Position numbers and translations under genes: made by a program. From Enterococcus pallens ATCC BAA-351 (GTDB lineage Bacteria > Bacillota > Bacilli > Lactobacillales > Enterococcaceae), in NCBI RefSeq assembly GCF_000407485.1, contig NZ_ASWD01000001.1:930001-994000 (forward strand): 64,000 bases of DNA. The letters run 5' to 3'. Under the pieces are notes generated by a model, which did no database searches, was not told the origin of the DNA, and was given only the letters and a program-made list of their open reading frames with translations. This document shows positions 10,075 to 16,837 of the stretch, one piece after another (positions within the stretch are counted from its first letter, which is position 1; each line of letters begins with the position of its first letter).

Positions 10075-10171
10075 TGGCGGGAATGTGTGGGAATCGAACC
10101 CACCCAAGAAGCTACTAACTCCTCATACTGGTTTTGAAGACCAGAGGGCACACCAGAACCCATCCACTCCC
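10075..10171 (-). tRNA. selC: tRNA-Sec (anticodon TCA)
   Basis: Read on the minus strand this is a 97-base tRNA with encoded CCA. It has an 8-bp acceptor stem (GGGAGTGG with ACATTCCC), a long 6-bp D stem with a short TGGT loop, an anticodon arm CTGGT-CTTCAAA-ACCAG with anticodon TCA, a long variable arm (AGGAG with CTTCT) and a T arm GTGGG-TTCGATT-CCCAC. The 8+5 acceptor/T geometry, 4-base D loop and TCA anticodon are diagnostic of bacterial tRNA-Sec. Two imperfections are visible: the eighth acceptor pair is G-A and one D-stem pair is U-U. It sits 5.5 kb from selA and is transcribed in the opposite direction. Confidence 0.93.
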
Positions 10172-10182
10172 GAAACAAGATA

Positions 10183-10211
10183 ATCTTATCATTCTTTTGC
10201 ACTGTAAGCAA
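10183..10211 (-). promoter_or_regulatory. Probable promoter of tRNA-Sec
   Basis: On the minus strand TTGCTT is followed after 17 bases by TAAGAT, which ends 11 bases before the mature tRNA 5' end. This is a good position and spacing for the selC promoter. Confidence 0.55.
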
Positions 10212-10795
10212 CTGTTTTTATAACGAAAATACTAAGCAGATAGAAAGCTTGCGCTTGATTCGGTCACGTGCACTTTTTTACTGAAAAATGAACGATAGCC
10301 TTCTCAAAAAAGAGAAGGCTATCTAACTAATCAATATTCATATTCTAAAGTTGAGGGTGTAGACTATTACTAAAAATTAACTATTTCTCGTTTAAACGAT
10401 GTATTCCCAAATCCTTCTAATACATCCTTGTAACCCTATAGTTACGCCAGATTGATTAAATTTCATCAAAATGAGTTAAAGTGTCGCATAAAAATATCTT
10501 TCGTATTGGATTAGTATAGCATAATTTGGCTGTAAAAAGATAATAGGCGGATTCACTATTTAATATTTTTTTAAATAGAGAAATCGATTGCAGGTATTTC
10601 AGGTACTCACACTATTTTTAAGATTTTTCTTGAGAAATTTTTTCTTCGACAATTCAAGTAAGTTTAAAAATACAATGACATATTTTTTACTATCGACAAT
10701 ATTCATGAAAAGTCTAATTCATTGATTTAAATAAACTAATAGAAAAAACAGGAAGCCAACAAGCTACTTCCTGTCTAAGGGTTGATCAACTTTAG
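10184..10795. other. Long non-coding stretch right of tRNA-Sec
   Basis: About 600 AT-rich bases without a supported gene. It contains the tRNA-Sec promoter at its left end, a near-perfect 12-bp inverted repeat at 10294-10323 (GATAGCCTTCTC, six-A loop, complement) without a proper T tract, and the terminator of the next minus-strand gene at 10747-10775. I see nothing else in it. Confidence 0.5.
10747..10775 (-). terminator. Terminator of the DUF4352-like gene
   Basis: On the minus strand ACAGGAAG pairs with CTTCCTGT and a T run follows, 20 bases beyond the stop codon of the gene ending at 10796. Confidence 0.8.
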
Positions 10796-11392
10796 CTATA
10801 CAGTTACTTTGAATTTAGCTGCTTTTTCAAAAGAGATTAGTGGACTAAAATGGACCTCAATTTCTCCTGGTTGATTGAGAGTGAAATGCGCGGTACAGTC
10901 CATTTCTTTTCCGGGTGCTACAGATCCCATAGTGTTCTCGTTAGGGTAAGTCTCAGCTTTTTTATTGTCAGAACCGTAAACTTCTACATCTACGCCCACT
11001 GGAAGATCGGTATCTCCATTGTTTTTAACAGTATAAGTGATCATTACTACTTGTGCTGGCTCGGTATCAGCGAACTGATTTCTCTCATCAGTCAATGTAG
11101 CACTATGAAGAGTATATTCAGCATCACCAACCTTCACCGTTTCACCTAAATTATAGAATTGTGTATCGGCAGATTCGTTGCTTTTTGATGTGCTGGTACT
11201 ACTAGATACTTTTGTTCCACCGTTGTTATTGTTAGAAGTGTTCTGGTCTTCAGATTCCCCACCTAGACCCCCAATTACTATAATGACAACAATGATTGCT
11301 AAAATCCAAAACCAGACTCGTTTGTAAAACGGTTTTTTTTCTTTAACTACATAAGTTTTCCCATCTTCTCCCGTTACTCTCTTTTTTGCCAT
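10796..11392 (-). CDS. Membrane-anchored protein with DUF4352/DUF5067-like C-terminal domain
   Basis: A 198-residue protein. Residues 1-24 are basic and cytoplasmic, residues about 25-45 form one membrane helix (WFWILAIIVVIIVIGG), residues 50-80 are a Ser/Asn/Thr-rich linker, and residues 85-198 form a beta-rich extracellular domain with the pattern VKVGDAEYTL...VMITYTVKNNGD...PG. That pattern is typical of DUF4352-type immunoprotective-like folds found in Firmicute surface lipoproteins. Function is unknown. It is monocistronic, with its own terminator. The start ATG at 11392 has AAGGAG upstream. Confidence 0.8.
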   Translation of the reverse strand: MAKKRVTGEDGKTYVVKEKKPFYKRVWFWILAIIVVIIVIGGLGGESEDQNTSNNNNGGTKVSSSTSTSKSNESADTQFYNLGETVKVGDAEYTLHSATLTDERNQFADTEPAQVVMITYTVKNNGDTDLPVGVDVEVYGSDNKKAETYPNENTMGSVAPGKEMDCTAHFTLNQPGEIEVHFSPLISFEKAAKFKVTV

Positions 11393-11420
11393 TTGTAACT
11401 CCTTCTTTCTTTGTTATAAT
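11393..11420 (+). promoter_or_regulatory. Possible plus-strand promoter facing away from the DUF4352-like gene
   Basis: TTGTAA at 11393-11398 and TATAAT at 11415-11420 are 16 bases apart on the plus strand. A start near 11427 would give a transcript of only about 50 bases, ending at the hairpin at 11449-11475. This could make a very small RNA, or may be chance in AT-rich DNA. Confidence 0.3.
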
Positions 11421-11448
11421 ATATTTAAGCAATCTCAAAAATGAGGTT

Positions 11449-11475
11449 AGTCCACGTTGCCGCGTGGACTTTTTT
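11449..11475 (+). terminator. Orphan plus-strand terminator
   Basis: AGTCCACG-TTGC-CGTGGACT followed by six T. No plus-strand gene precedes it; the nearest possible promoter is at 11393-11420. It may end a small RNA or protect the region from antisense transcription. Confidence 0.6.
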
Positions 11476-11807
11476 CTTTTTTAATAAGTTTATTATTGAA
11501 CCAAAGTAGTATAGATTTAATACTTGAATAATAGCTGTATCTACTAGAAACAAATATAATACTTATTATTCATTATATCATAGGTGATGCAAAAAAGTCT
11601 GTGTTTATTGATAGTGATGTTTTTTTATGACTGATTGTAGATTTGTTTTCATAAGTTTACATCACGTCTCATTATTGAGATAAGCTCGCGAAAAACTATA
11701 ATATCTAGCTTTCTTTTGATTTCGTTAAAAGAGAGCCATTACGATCAGAATTTAACGCAAAAGATGCTATACATTAAAAACGAATAAATTTAGAAAAAAG
11801 CACAACA
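11476..11807. other. AT-rich intergenic region
   Basis: About 330 very AT-rich bases. Several weak TATAAT-like words are present, but I see no ORF with a ribosome-binding site, no RNA gene and no clear repeat. Confidence 0.4.
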
Positions 11808-11843
11808 AAAGGCATCTACCATAGGCTTATAGTAGATGCCTTT
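11808..11843 (-). terminator. Terminator of the 49-residue ORF
   Basis: AAAGGCATCTAC pairs perfectly with GTAGATGCCTTT. On the minus strand it is followed by TTTTGTTG, 39 bases past the stop of the small gene at 11882. Confidence 0.75.
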
Positions 11844-11881
11844 ACAGAGAACTGGAACCGTTCATTTGAGAATTGCACTCC

Positions 11882-12031
11882 TTATGCGATTTTTTTCAAT
11901 TCTTGTACTGCTTGTTCGATGGTAACGCCGGTAGCAAATTGATTGGCATCCTCTTGGTTAAAGACGATGAAAAGATTCAATTCAGTATCCAAAGTTACTC
12001 GATAAGTTAATTCTTTGTTATAGAATGTCAT
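11882..12031 (-). CDS. Small 49-residue protein, unknown function
   Basis: A short ORF on the minus strand starting MTFYNKELTYRVTLDTE and ending QELKKIA. It has a convincing ribosome-binding site (AAAGGAG, 7-8 bases before the ATG at 12031) and its own terminator at 11808-11843. The composition is that of a soluble folded protein: beta-like N-terminal half and a helical C-terminal end. I do not recognise the family. The codon use, good RBS and terminator make it more likely real than chance. Confidence 0.65.
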   Translation of the reverse strand: MTFYNKELTYRVTLDTELNLFIVFNQEDANQFATGVTIEQAVQELKKIA

Positions 12032-12434
12032 ATTCATTCTCCTTTCTCTAAACTAACGAAAGGCAACTATTACGCTGATAACGAAATTCCATCTACTATT
12101 ATAGCATAATTTAATGGTCTTGGCCAATTTGTTGTCCTTTCAATTAAAGGGGATAGACTAGCTGAAGCTCTCCACCTCTATGTTATAGTATAAACTGTTT
12201 ATTTGTAGCTTAAATGAATAGTTTGTAAAGAGTGTGTAAACTGTTTAGAAAAAGCAGTTGTTTTTTTACGAAAAGCATGCTGCTGAGAGACGTTGGGATT
12301 CTTCGATTCAGGCGTACACAGCGAAAGCAGAAAGAGCGTCAAGCAAATCAATTGCTGCTTTATGCTAATGCAGCTTCTGGATGGCAAGCTTGGGCTTACG
12401 ATTGGGATGTTATCAAGTAATTTTAAAGTGAAAA
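12032..12434. other. Intergenic region without a supported gene
   Basis: About 400 bases. Short overlapping ORFs exist on both strands around 12200-12500, but none has a ribosome-binding site or recognisable product. It may hold gene remnants. The right end contains the terminator at 12435-12472. Confidence 0.4.
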
Positions 12435-12472
12435 AAGCGAAAAGTAAGCTAAGGCCCACTTTTCGCTTCTTT
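12429..12472 (-). terminator. Terminator of the PH-domain gene (bidirectional)
   Basis: AAGCGAAAAGT pairs with ACTTTTCGCTT, and runs of T are present on both sides. Confidence 0.8.
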
Positions 12473-12474
12473 TT

Positions 12475-12855
12475 CTATTTTAAAACCGCTGCTGCTAATG
12501 CTTGCTGAACCTTCACAATATTTTTATCTTTCCTAAATTGTAATGACTCTGCAGGCTCTAGAGCGCTTGAAACCCAAATTTTTAGTTCCGCATCTAAATC
12601 AAAATGACCAGAAGTTTCTACACTAAAGCGTGAAATACTTTTATATGGATAACTCTTATATTCAACTTTTTTACCGGTCATTCCTTGTTTATCAACAATA
12701 ATCAATCGATAATCAGTGAAAACGATCAAGTCTCTTACTAGGACAAAAGCTAAATCAACGGTTTCGCCAGGAACCAAAACATCCTCCAAATCTTTGTCAG
12801 CTTTTGCTTGCTTAACTTCAGAAGCATTGCCCATTAGGCCATCAAATAATCCCAT
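12475..12855 (-). CDS. PH-domain (bPH_1-like) protein
   Basis: A 126-residue soluble protein. The sequence has the pattern of bacterial pleckstrin-homology proteins such as the YvbH/DUF1696 group: an N-terminal helix (MGLFDGLMGNASE), a strand block ending FTDYRLIIVDKQGMTGKKVEYKS, then PYKSISRFSVETSGHFDLDAELKIWV and a C-terminal helix. The function of these proteins is unknown; they form oligomeric rings in some structures. It lies 42 bases downstream of the ImmA-like gene in the same direction but probably belongs to the host rather than the tail cluster. Confidence 0.75.
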   Translation of the reverse strand: MGLFDGLMGNASEVKQAKADKDLEDVLVPGETVDLAFVLVRDLIVFTDYRLIIVDKQGMTGKKVEYKSYPYKSISRFSVETSGHFDLDAELKIWVSSALEPAESLQFRKDKNIVKVQQALAAAVLK

Positions 12856-12897
12856 GATTGTTCCCTCTTTCTAATAGTTATTTGTGATAAGCATTAT

Positions 12898-13581
12898 CTA
12901 AATACACAAAGCCTCATAAAAAGGATTTGTATAAATGATCTTTTTTTCGAGATTTGTTCCTAAATCTTTCATCAATGTCTCACCAGAGTAACCAAACTGA
13001 TTTAAAATTTTGAAGCTGGTTTTGCTGGCTGCTTCATACGAGGCACTGAACTCAGCTTGCATTGTTTGGATCAGTCGAAGCTTTAAAGCTGTTTCAGAAA
13101 TACCAAATTCTTTTGAAATATCCGCTGGTTTTTTCCCTTGCTTCAACACGTGAATAAATACAGGATCAGGTAAAAGAATCGCGGCAGCTCCAATGTTGGC
13201 CTGAAACTCGACCAGTGATTTGTGATCGTAGGTATTCAAAGTCTGTTTTGTGTCATAGTAATAAGGCATTTCTTTGTTCAAGTGATATAAATAGTGAATC
13301 AACTCATGTGAAATTGTAAAATTGATTCGATTTTGGTTCATATACTTATTATAGGTAATGGTCGTTTCACGGTCATCCTTAACAATCATCCCAGAGACAG
13401 CCTGCCGCGCTTTTCCTTCAAAATAAAACCCACGAATTTTTACATTATCTTCCATGATACATTGCCAAATTACTTCATGATTGTAGTTTTCAACATTCAT
13501 TTCTAAACCTAGCATCGTGGCTGAAAGGTATTCGTTGATTTTTGTAGAAAACTGGATATATTCCTCTAACTCGCCTGACAT
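12898..13581 (-). CDS. ImmA/IrrE-family metallopeptidase
   Basis: A 227-residue protein with the zinc-peptidase motif HELIH at residues 92-96, followed by a second-shell region with FQANIGAAAILLP, which is the classic ImmA/IrrE pattern. Proteases of this family cleave a Xre-type repressor to induce a mobile element (ImmA-ImmR of ICEBs1, phi105). The repressor gene lies 4 bases upstream in the same direction, so the pair is almost certainly such a switch. Its likely target is the adjacent repressor, so it would relieve repression of the tail cluster. The start at 13581 has AAGGATTG upstream. Confidence 0.9.
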   Translation of the reverse strand: MSGELEEYIQFSTKINEYLSATMLGLEMNVENYNHEVIWQCIMEDNVKIRGFYFEGKARQAVSGMIVKDDRETTITYNKYMNQNRINFTISHELIHYLYHLNKEMPYYYDTKQTLNTYDHKSLVEFQANIGAAAILLPDPVFIHVLKQGKKPADISKEFGISETALKLRLIQTMQAEFSASYEAASKTSFKILNQFGYSGETLMKDLGTNLEKKIIYTNPFYEALCI

Positions 13582-13585
13582 ACAA

Positions 13586-13951
13586 TCAATCCTTTTCTGT
13601 ACGTTCTCGTTTGATTTCTTGCAGACGCCAATTCAAAAAGCGTTCAACTTCTTTTTCAATATCTTCTGCATCCTCTTCTGAAAGATCGGAGGTATCTGAA
13701 CGAAGCATGATTTGCCTGGCAATTGAATGATTGTCAGAAGGATCAGCAATAGCAGTATTAGATGCCCGATCCAGTAGATAGTCGAGAGAAACATCAAAAT
13801 AATCAGCAACTTTTTCAATTTTATCGATGCCAGGTTTATTTTTCCGCCATCGGTTGATTACTCCATTGCCAAAATTTAACTGTTCTTCTAATTGACGAAT
13901 CGATATATTTTGCTCATTCGCCAATTTTTTTATTTTTTCATATAGATTCAT
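13586..13951 (-). CDS. Xre/Cro-CI family repressor of the tail cluster
   Basis: A 121-residue repressor with an N-terminal helix-turn-helix (IRQLEEQLNFGNGVINRWRK, about residues 18-37) and an acidic helical C-terminus. The start is placed at ATG 13951 (MNLYEKIKKLA) because the longer frame has a membrane-like, implausible extension and no ribosome-binding site. It is transcribed away from the regulators and tail genes and is coupled to the ImmA-like protease. By analogy with ICEBs1 ImmR it should hold the divergent promoter at 14001-14029 off, probably through the ATAGACAAA/TTTGTCTAT half-sites nearby. Confidence 0.88.
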   Translation of the reverse strand: MNLYEKIKKLANEQNISIRQLEEQLNFGNGVINRWRKNKPGIDKIEKVADYFDVSLDYLLDRASNTAIADPSDNHSIARQIMLRSDTSDLSEEDAEDIEKEVERFLNWRLQEIKRERTEKD

Positions 13952-13979
13952 ACAGTAACCTTTCTTTCTACAAAAAAAC

Positions 13980-14099
13980 ATAGACAAAAAATCGACATAG
14001 TTGCATAATATAGAAAATATGTATACAATACTTATACAAGAAACAGAAAAAAGGGTCAAATTCCTCGCTTCTCCTTTTTATTGTAGAATATTTGTCTAT
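13980..14099. promoter_or_regulatory. Divergent control region with ATAGACAAA inverted half-sites
   Basis: ATAGACAAA at 13980-13988 and its exact complement TTTGTCTAT at 14091-14099 flank the divergent promoter. These 9-base words are plausible operator half-sites of the Xre repressor. Binding has not been shown. Confidence 0.45.
14001..14029 (+). promoter_or_regulatory. Rightward promoter of the first tail-cluster regulator
   Basis: TTGCAT at 14001-14006 and TACAAT at 14024-14029 are separated by exactly 17 bases. It faces the regulator starting at 14145 and lies between the two putative repressor half-sites. Confidence 0.65.
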
Positions 14100-14144
14100 A
14101 TTAGTAAAGGAAAAATGGAGGATTGCTTGTTAGGAGGTATGTAC

Positions 14145-14507
14145 ATGGAAAAATGGAAAAAGAATTATTTGAAGGGACTTCTTTCCGAATATCCTCATTT
14201 GGAGAGGTATATTAAAGAAAAGGAAAGAGAATTGTCTTGTCATCGACGAAATAATGAGGGACCTTTACTCATAACGATTTCTTCAGATAGGCGACTAAGA
14301 AGCCTAGAAAGAAAGCACCGAATTATTCGGGAAGCTCTTTTGGAATCTTCTCCAGAGGTTCGGGAGATTATTGAAGAACTATACATGAAGCCTTGTAAAA
14401 ATAGTAGTTTAACCAAGGTGGCAGATCAAGTTTACTTAAGTACAAGACAGGTAACCCGTTTACGAAATCATTTTTTTGAAAATTTATTAGAGAAATTAGA
14501 GCTCTAA
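14145..14507 (+). CDS. ArpU/RinA-like late regulator (first of three)
   Basis: A 120-residue basic protein with an N-terminal helical part and a C-terminal helix-turn-helix (LTKVADQVYLSTRQVTRLRN, about residues 88-107). The layout matches small sigma-like activators of phage late genes (ArpU, RinA, DUF1492-type). The ATG at 14145 is 7 bases from TAGGAGGT; a longer in-frame start at 14001 has no ribosome-binding site and would lie in the promoter. Two more proteins of the same general type lie at 14578 and 24268. Its likely role is to turn on the tail operon. Confidence 0.7.
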   Translation: MEKWKKNYLKGLLSEYPHLERYIKEKERELSCHRRNNEGPLLITISSDRRLRSLERKHRIIREALLESSPEVREIIEELYMKPCKNSSLTKVADQVYLSTRQVTRLRNHFFENLLEKLEL

Positions 14508-14512
14508 TTTTT

Positions 14513-14542
14513 TTGCTCCGAAAAGAACATACGTTCGATAAA
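14513..14542 (+). promoter_or_regulatory. LexA-box promoter of the second tail-cluster regulator
   Basis: TTGCTC (14513-14518), an 18-base spacer and GATAAA (14537-14542) form a weak promoter. The spacer holds GAACATACGTTC at 14525-14536, a match to the Gram-positive LexA/DinR box (CGAACATATGTTCG type). LexA bound there would block RNA polymerase, so DNA damage should induce the regulator at 14578. Confidence 0.75.
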
Positions 14543-14577
14543 ATTGATTGATAATAAAAAAACGAGGAGGAGTTAGC

Positions 14578-15003
14578 ATGGCAGAATTAAGCAAAGCAAA
14601 ATTAGCAAATTTAGAGGAGGATCTTCGTTCGTATAAACAACTGCCAAGAAAAATGGCGGAAGCCTTAATAGCAGATGAATGGCAGCCCAAGGATGTAAAG
14701 GCATGGATGAAAAATCCAATGGATCAACAAGAAAAAGTAATGAATGAAAAAACGCAGAAAGAGAAGAACAAAAGCTATATGTACTACGCAACGTTATACG
14801 AAGACATTACAAAGGTATATAACCAGCTGAGCGAAGAGTTGAAGGAACTGGTGGATGTTTATTTGTGGGGAGAATACAGTTACCTAAGTTGGCCTGAAAT
14901 AGCTAAGGCAACCTATTTCTCTACTGCTGGGATTTACAAGAAACGTTATCGAATTTTAGAGAAATTAGCAATTGAACGGGGGATTTTGGTAAGAGTAGAA
15001 TAA
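14578..15003 (+). CDS. ArpU/RinA-like regulator under LexA control (second of three)
   Basis: A 141-residue charged helical protein from the ATG at 14578 (GAGGAGGAG 6-8 bases upstream; an upstream TTG at 14548 is rejected). The C-terminal part contains a sigma-region-4-like helix-turn-helix (WPEIAKATYFSTAGIYKKRY, about residues 104-123) as in phage ArpU/RinA activators. Its promoter carries a LexA box in the spacer, so it is the best candidate for the SOS input of the cluster. The 200-base region after it has repeats that could be its targets. Confidence 0.75.
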   Translation: MAELSKAKLANLEEDLRSYKQLPRKMAEALIADEWQPKDVKAWMKNPMDQQEKVMNEKTQKEKNKSYMYYATLYEDITKVYNQLSEELKELVDVYLWGEYSYLSWPEIAKATYFSTAGIYKKRYRILEKLAIERGILVRVE

Positions 15004-15017
15004 CACATCTATCTTTC

Positions 15018-15109
15018 TACCAATTACATACGTTAAATTGGTAATGTCAAATAGAGCAACAATTCTAAACAACAGAATGGTCCGTTTCCGGAGGTTGTGG
15101 ACGTTAAAT
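15018..15109 (+). promoter_or_regulatory. Candidate late-operon control region with repeats
   Basis: The gap 15004-15206 separates the regulators from the structural genes. It contains a perfect inverted repeat TACCAATT/AATTGGTA at 15018-15043 and a direct repeat ACGTTAAAT at 15030-15038 and 15101-15109. I see no good vegetative promoter here, which fits an activator-dependent late promoter. Confidence 0.5.
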
Positions 15110-15206
15110 AAAACACGTGAGGGTCTCCCAGTGACCAAAAATGTGCGTATCTGAAAATAATTAGTTACAAGTGAACCGCTGCAGAGGGAGTAGGAGGACT
15201 AATCAT

Positions 15207-15596
15207 TTGGAATCAGAAAAAATTATTGAAAAGCTGCAAAAACGAGTGGGCAAAGAACAAGCAAGAAAAAATGCATTTCGCCAACGTTTAGCAGAAACAC
15301 AGCTTTATATTCAACAACTTGAGAACCAACAAAAAGAGCTGACTCAAGAAAAGCAAAAACAGGAAGAGCAGCTTTCAAGGTTGGAGTTGCACTATCGCCA
15401 ACAACTTTTTATGAGGCAATCAGAAAGAATTTGGCAAGAATTTCAACACAGTTTTACAGAACCACTGCTATTAACAGACCAATCTCATGAGCTTGCATTG
15501 GAAGCTTTAACTATCCTGATCGATGACTTAAAAAATCAGATCAGTCTGTTAATCAGCAACAAATTACCTTTAGAAAAAAAGAAAATGGAGGAATGA
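15207..15596 (+). CDS. Coiled-coil protein at the head of the tail operon
   Basis: About 129 residues from a TTG start at 15207 (AGGAGG at 15192-15197, 9 bases before). Residues 1-80 are almost pure heptad-type helix, rich in Glu, Gln, Lys and Arg (ENQQKELTQEKQKQEEQ), followed by a helical C-terminal half. No family is recognised. It is separated by 3 bases from the major tail protein and so belongs to the structural operon. It could be a tail assembly, scaffold or cap protein replacing the head-joining proteins of a complete phage; this is inference. Confidence 0.6.
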   Translation: MESEKIIEKLQKRVGKEQARKNAFRQRLAETQLYIQQLENQQKELTQEKQKQEEQLSRLELHYRQQLFMRQSERIWQEFQHSFTEPLLLTDQSHELALEALTILIDDLKNQISLLISNKLPLEKKKMEE

Positions 15597-15599
15597 AAT

Positions 15600-16112
15600 A
15601 TGGCAGCATTAGACGGAATTGATGTATTGTGGCGCTATCGTTTTACAGAAGAAGAAGGAAATGAAGCAGCCTGGGGATTAGCTTATACAACAGAAAGCGG
15701 CTATTCAAAATCAAAAAGCAGTGAAACAACAATTACGAAAGACGGTACAGTTGTTACACCAGGAGCAGTCGAAACAACTGCTTCAGCAACTACTTTATAC
15801 AAAGTAGGAGATACCCGCATCGATGAATTGGAAGAAAAAGGAATTGATGCCGGCAAACGGATGCAATTATGGCGGATCAGCACTAAAGAGGCTGGCACCG
15901 GGGAAAATGCATCTAAGTATAAAGCAAAGTATTTTGAAGGGTATCTGACAACCTTTGAACCAACAGACAACGCTGAAGACAAAGTAGAGTATTCACTGGA
16001 ATGGTCCATTGAATCAACTGGGAAAAATGGCTATGCAACCTTAGTAATTGACGACAGTGATGGTGGCGATTACGCATTCAAGGATACAGTAAAAGTTGAA
16101 GCAGCACCATAA
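15600..16112 (+). CDS. Major tail tube protein, TP901-1/phi13 type
   Basis: A 170-residue protein starting MAALDGIDVLWRYR with the pattern DVLWRYRFTEEEG...SYSKS...DGTVVTPGAVETTAS...LW.I, which is typical of siphophage major tail proteins of the TP901-1 family. It should form the hexameric rings of the tail tube. It is followed by chaperones and tape measure in the canonical order. It has an ideal GGAGGA site and intact frame. Confidence 0.85.
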   Translation: MAALDGIDVLWRYRFTEEEGNEAAWGLAYTTESGYSKSKSSETTITKDGTVVTPGAVETTASATTLYKVGDTRIDELEEKGIDAGKRMQLWRISTKEAGTGENASKYKAKYFEGYLTTFEPTDNAEDKVEYSLEWSIESTGKNGYATLVIDDSDGGDYAFKDTVKVEAAP

Positions 16113-16136
16113 TCTAACACTTAGGAGGATCTTTTT

Positions 16137-16484
16137 GTGGATATTACGGTAAATGAAAAAACCTATCATTTTAAATTTGGGTACGGTTTTTTAGCAAGAA
16201 TTAACGAGAAATACTCGTTAGATAAAAACGGTATTGAGCTGAGACTAGGGATTGGAACCATCATTACTAATCTTATGTTGGGTGATATGCAAACTGCCTT
16301 TGAAGCACTTCTTATGGCGAATGAGACAGAAAAGCCTAAAATCACGCTGGATTTATTGGATCAGTACTTAAATGAAGTTGGTGCTGAAAAACTTATTAAT
16401 GATGTGATCGAAGAGTTAAAAAAGTCGGAGTATACAAAACGCCTAGTCAATCAAACACTGCAGGAAGCGCAAGGAGCGCTGTAA
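16137..16484 (+). CDS. Tail assembly chaperone gpG-like
   Basis: A 115-residue protein with a GTG start at 16137 after AGGAGG. The sequence (YHFKFGYGFLARINEKY...GIGTIITNLMLGDMQTAFEALL) is typical of Gram-positive siphophage tail assembly chaperones placed between tail tube and tape measure genes. It binds the tape measure and recruits tube subunits. A perfect A AAA AAG slippery heptamer at 16418-16424, in the zero frame, allows -1 shifting into the downstream frame to make the longer gpGT-type product. Confidence 0.85.
   Translation: MDITVNEKTYHFKFGYGFLARINEKYSLDKNGIELRLGIGTIITNLMLGDMQTAFEALLMANETEKPKITLDLLDQYLNEVGAEKLINDVIEELKKSEYTKRLVNQTLQEAQGAL
16418..16424 (+). promoter_or_regulatory. 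Programmed -1 frameshift site (A AAA AAG)
   Basis: In the gpG-like frame the codons read TTA AAA AAG, so the heptamer AAAAAAG has X XXY YYZ phasing. After a -1 slip the frame stays open from here through the second chaperone ORF to 16837. This is the arrangement of gpG/gpGT genes in siphophages. Confidence 0.85.
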
Positions 16485-16837
16485 AACCAAGATCATTTCG
16501 CGATTACTATGAAGAAGTTCAAATCAACGCTTTGCGTTGTCTGAACTTCTTCCATTTTAAAGATATTGAGCGAATGACGATTGCGGAATATGAACTAAGG
16601 ATGAAGGCCTTTCGTCTGCAGCAGGTGGATGAACAATATATGATTCATTCACAGGCTTGGGCTAATGCCATGGCCCAAGCAACGAAAAAAGGGAAACCTA
16701 TTTATACGCGTTTTGATAAGTTTTTTGATTATAAGAAGGCAATTAAACGAGCAACTGAAGAGGTGTCGGTAAAAGAAGCTGATAAGGATCAGCTGCAGGA
16801 CTTTATTGCAAATTATAATGCGAAAGGAGGGAAATAG
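16425..16837 (+). CDS. Tail chaperone T-domain, made as gpGT fusion by -1 frameshift
   Basis: This frame is -1 relative to the gpG gene and is open from the slippery site to 16837. Its first ATG (16574) and alternative start (16532) lack a ribosome-binding site, so it is best read as the C-terminal extension of gpG. The sequence contains FRDYYEEVQINALRC and FFHFKDIERMTIAEYELRM, typical of this second chaperone domain. The fusion protein would be about 233 residues. It ends directly before the tape measure gene. Confidence 0.82.

Noticed and set aside
10294-10323. Hairpin as terminator of tRNA-Sec or of another transcript
   Set aside because: The hairpin is upstream of the tRNA-Sec start on its strand and has no T tract after the stem. 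Left as an inverted repeat.
10850-11149. Plus-strand 99-residue frame opposite the DUF4352-like gene
   Set aside because: Antisense frame to a real gene, without a ribosome-binding site and with an unlikely composition.
12199-12508. Overlapping short ORFs on both strands between the 49-residue gene and the PH-domain gene
   Set aside because: None has a ribosome-binding site, and all overlap each other or the terminator; the products have unlikely composition.
13952-14059. N-terminal extension of the Xre repressor (36 residues, hydrophobic)
   Set aside because: Overlaps the divergent promoter and lacks a ribosome-binding site; the family N-terminus starts at the internal ATG 13951.
14001-14144. 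N-terminal extension of the first regulator
   Set aside because: The upstream part lies in the promoter; ATG 14145 follows a good AGGAGG site.
16532-16573. Independent start of the second tail chaperone
   Set aside because: No ribosome-binding site; the -1 frameshift from gpG explains its translation.
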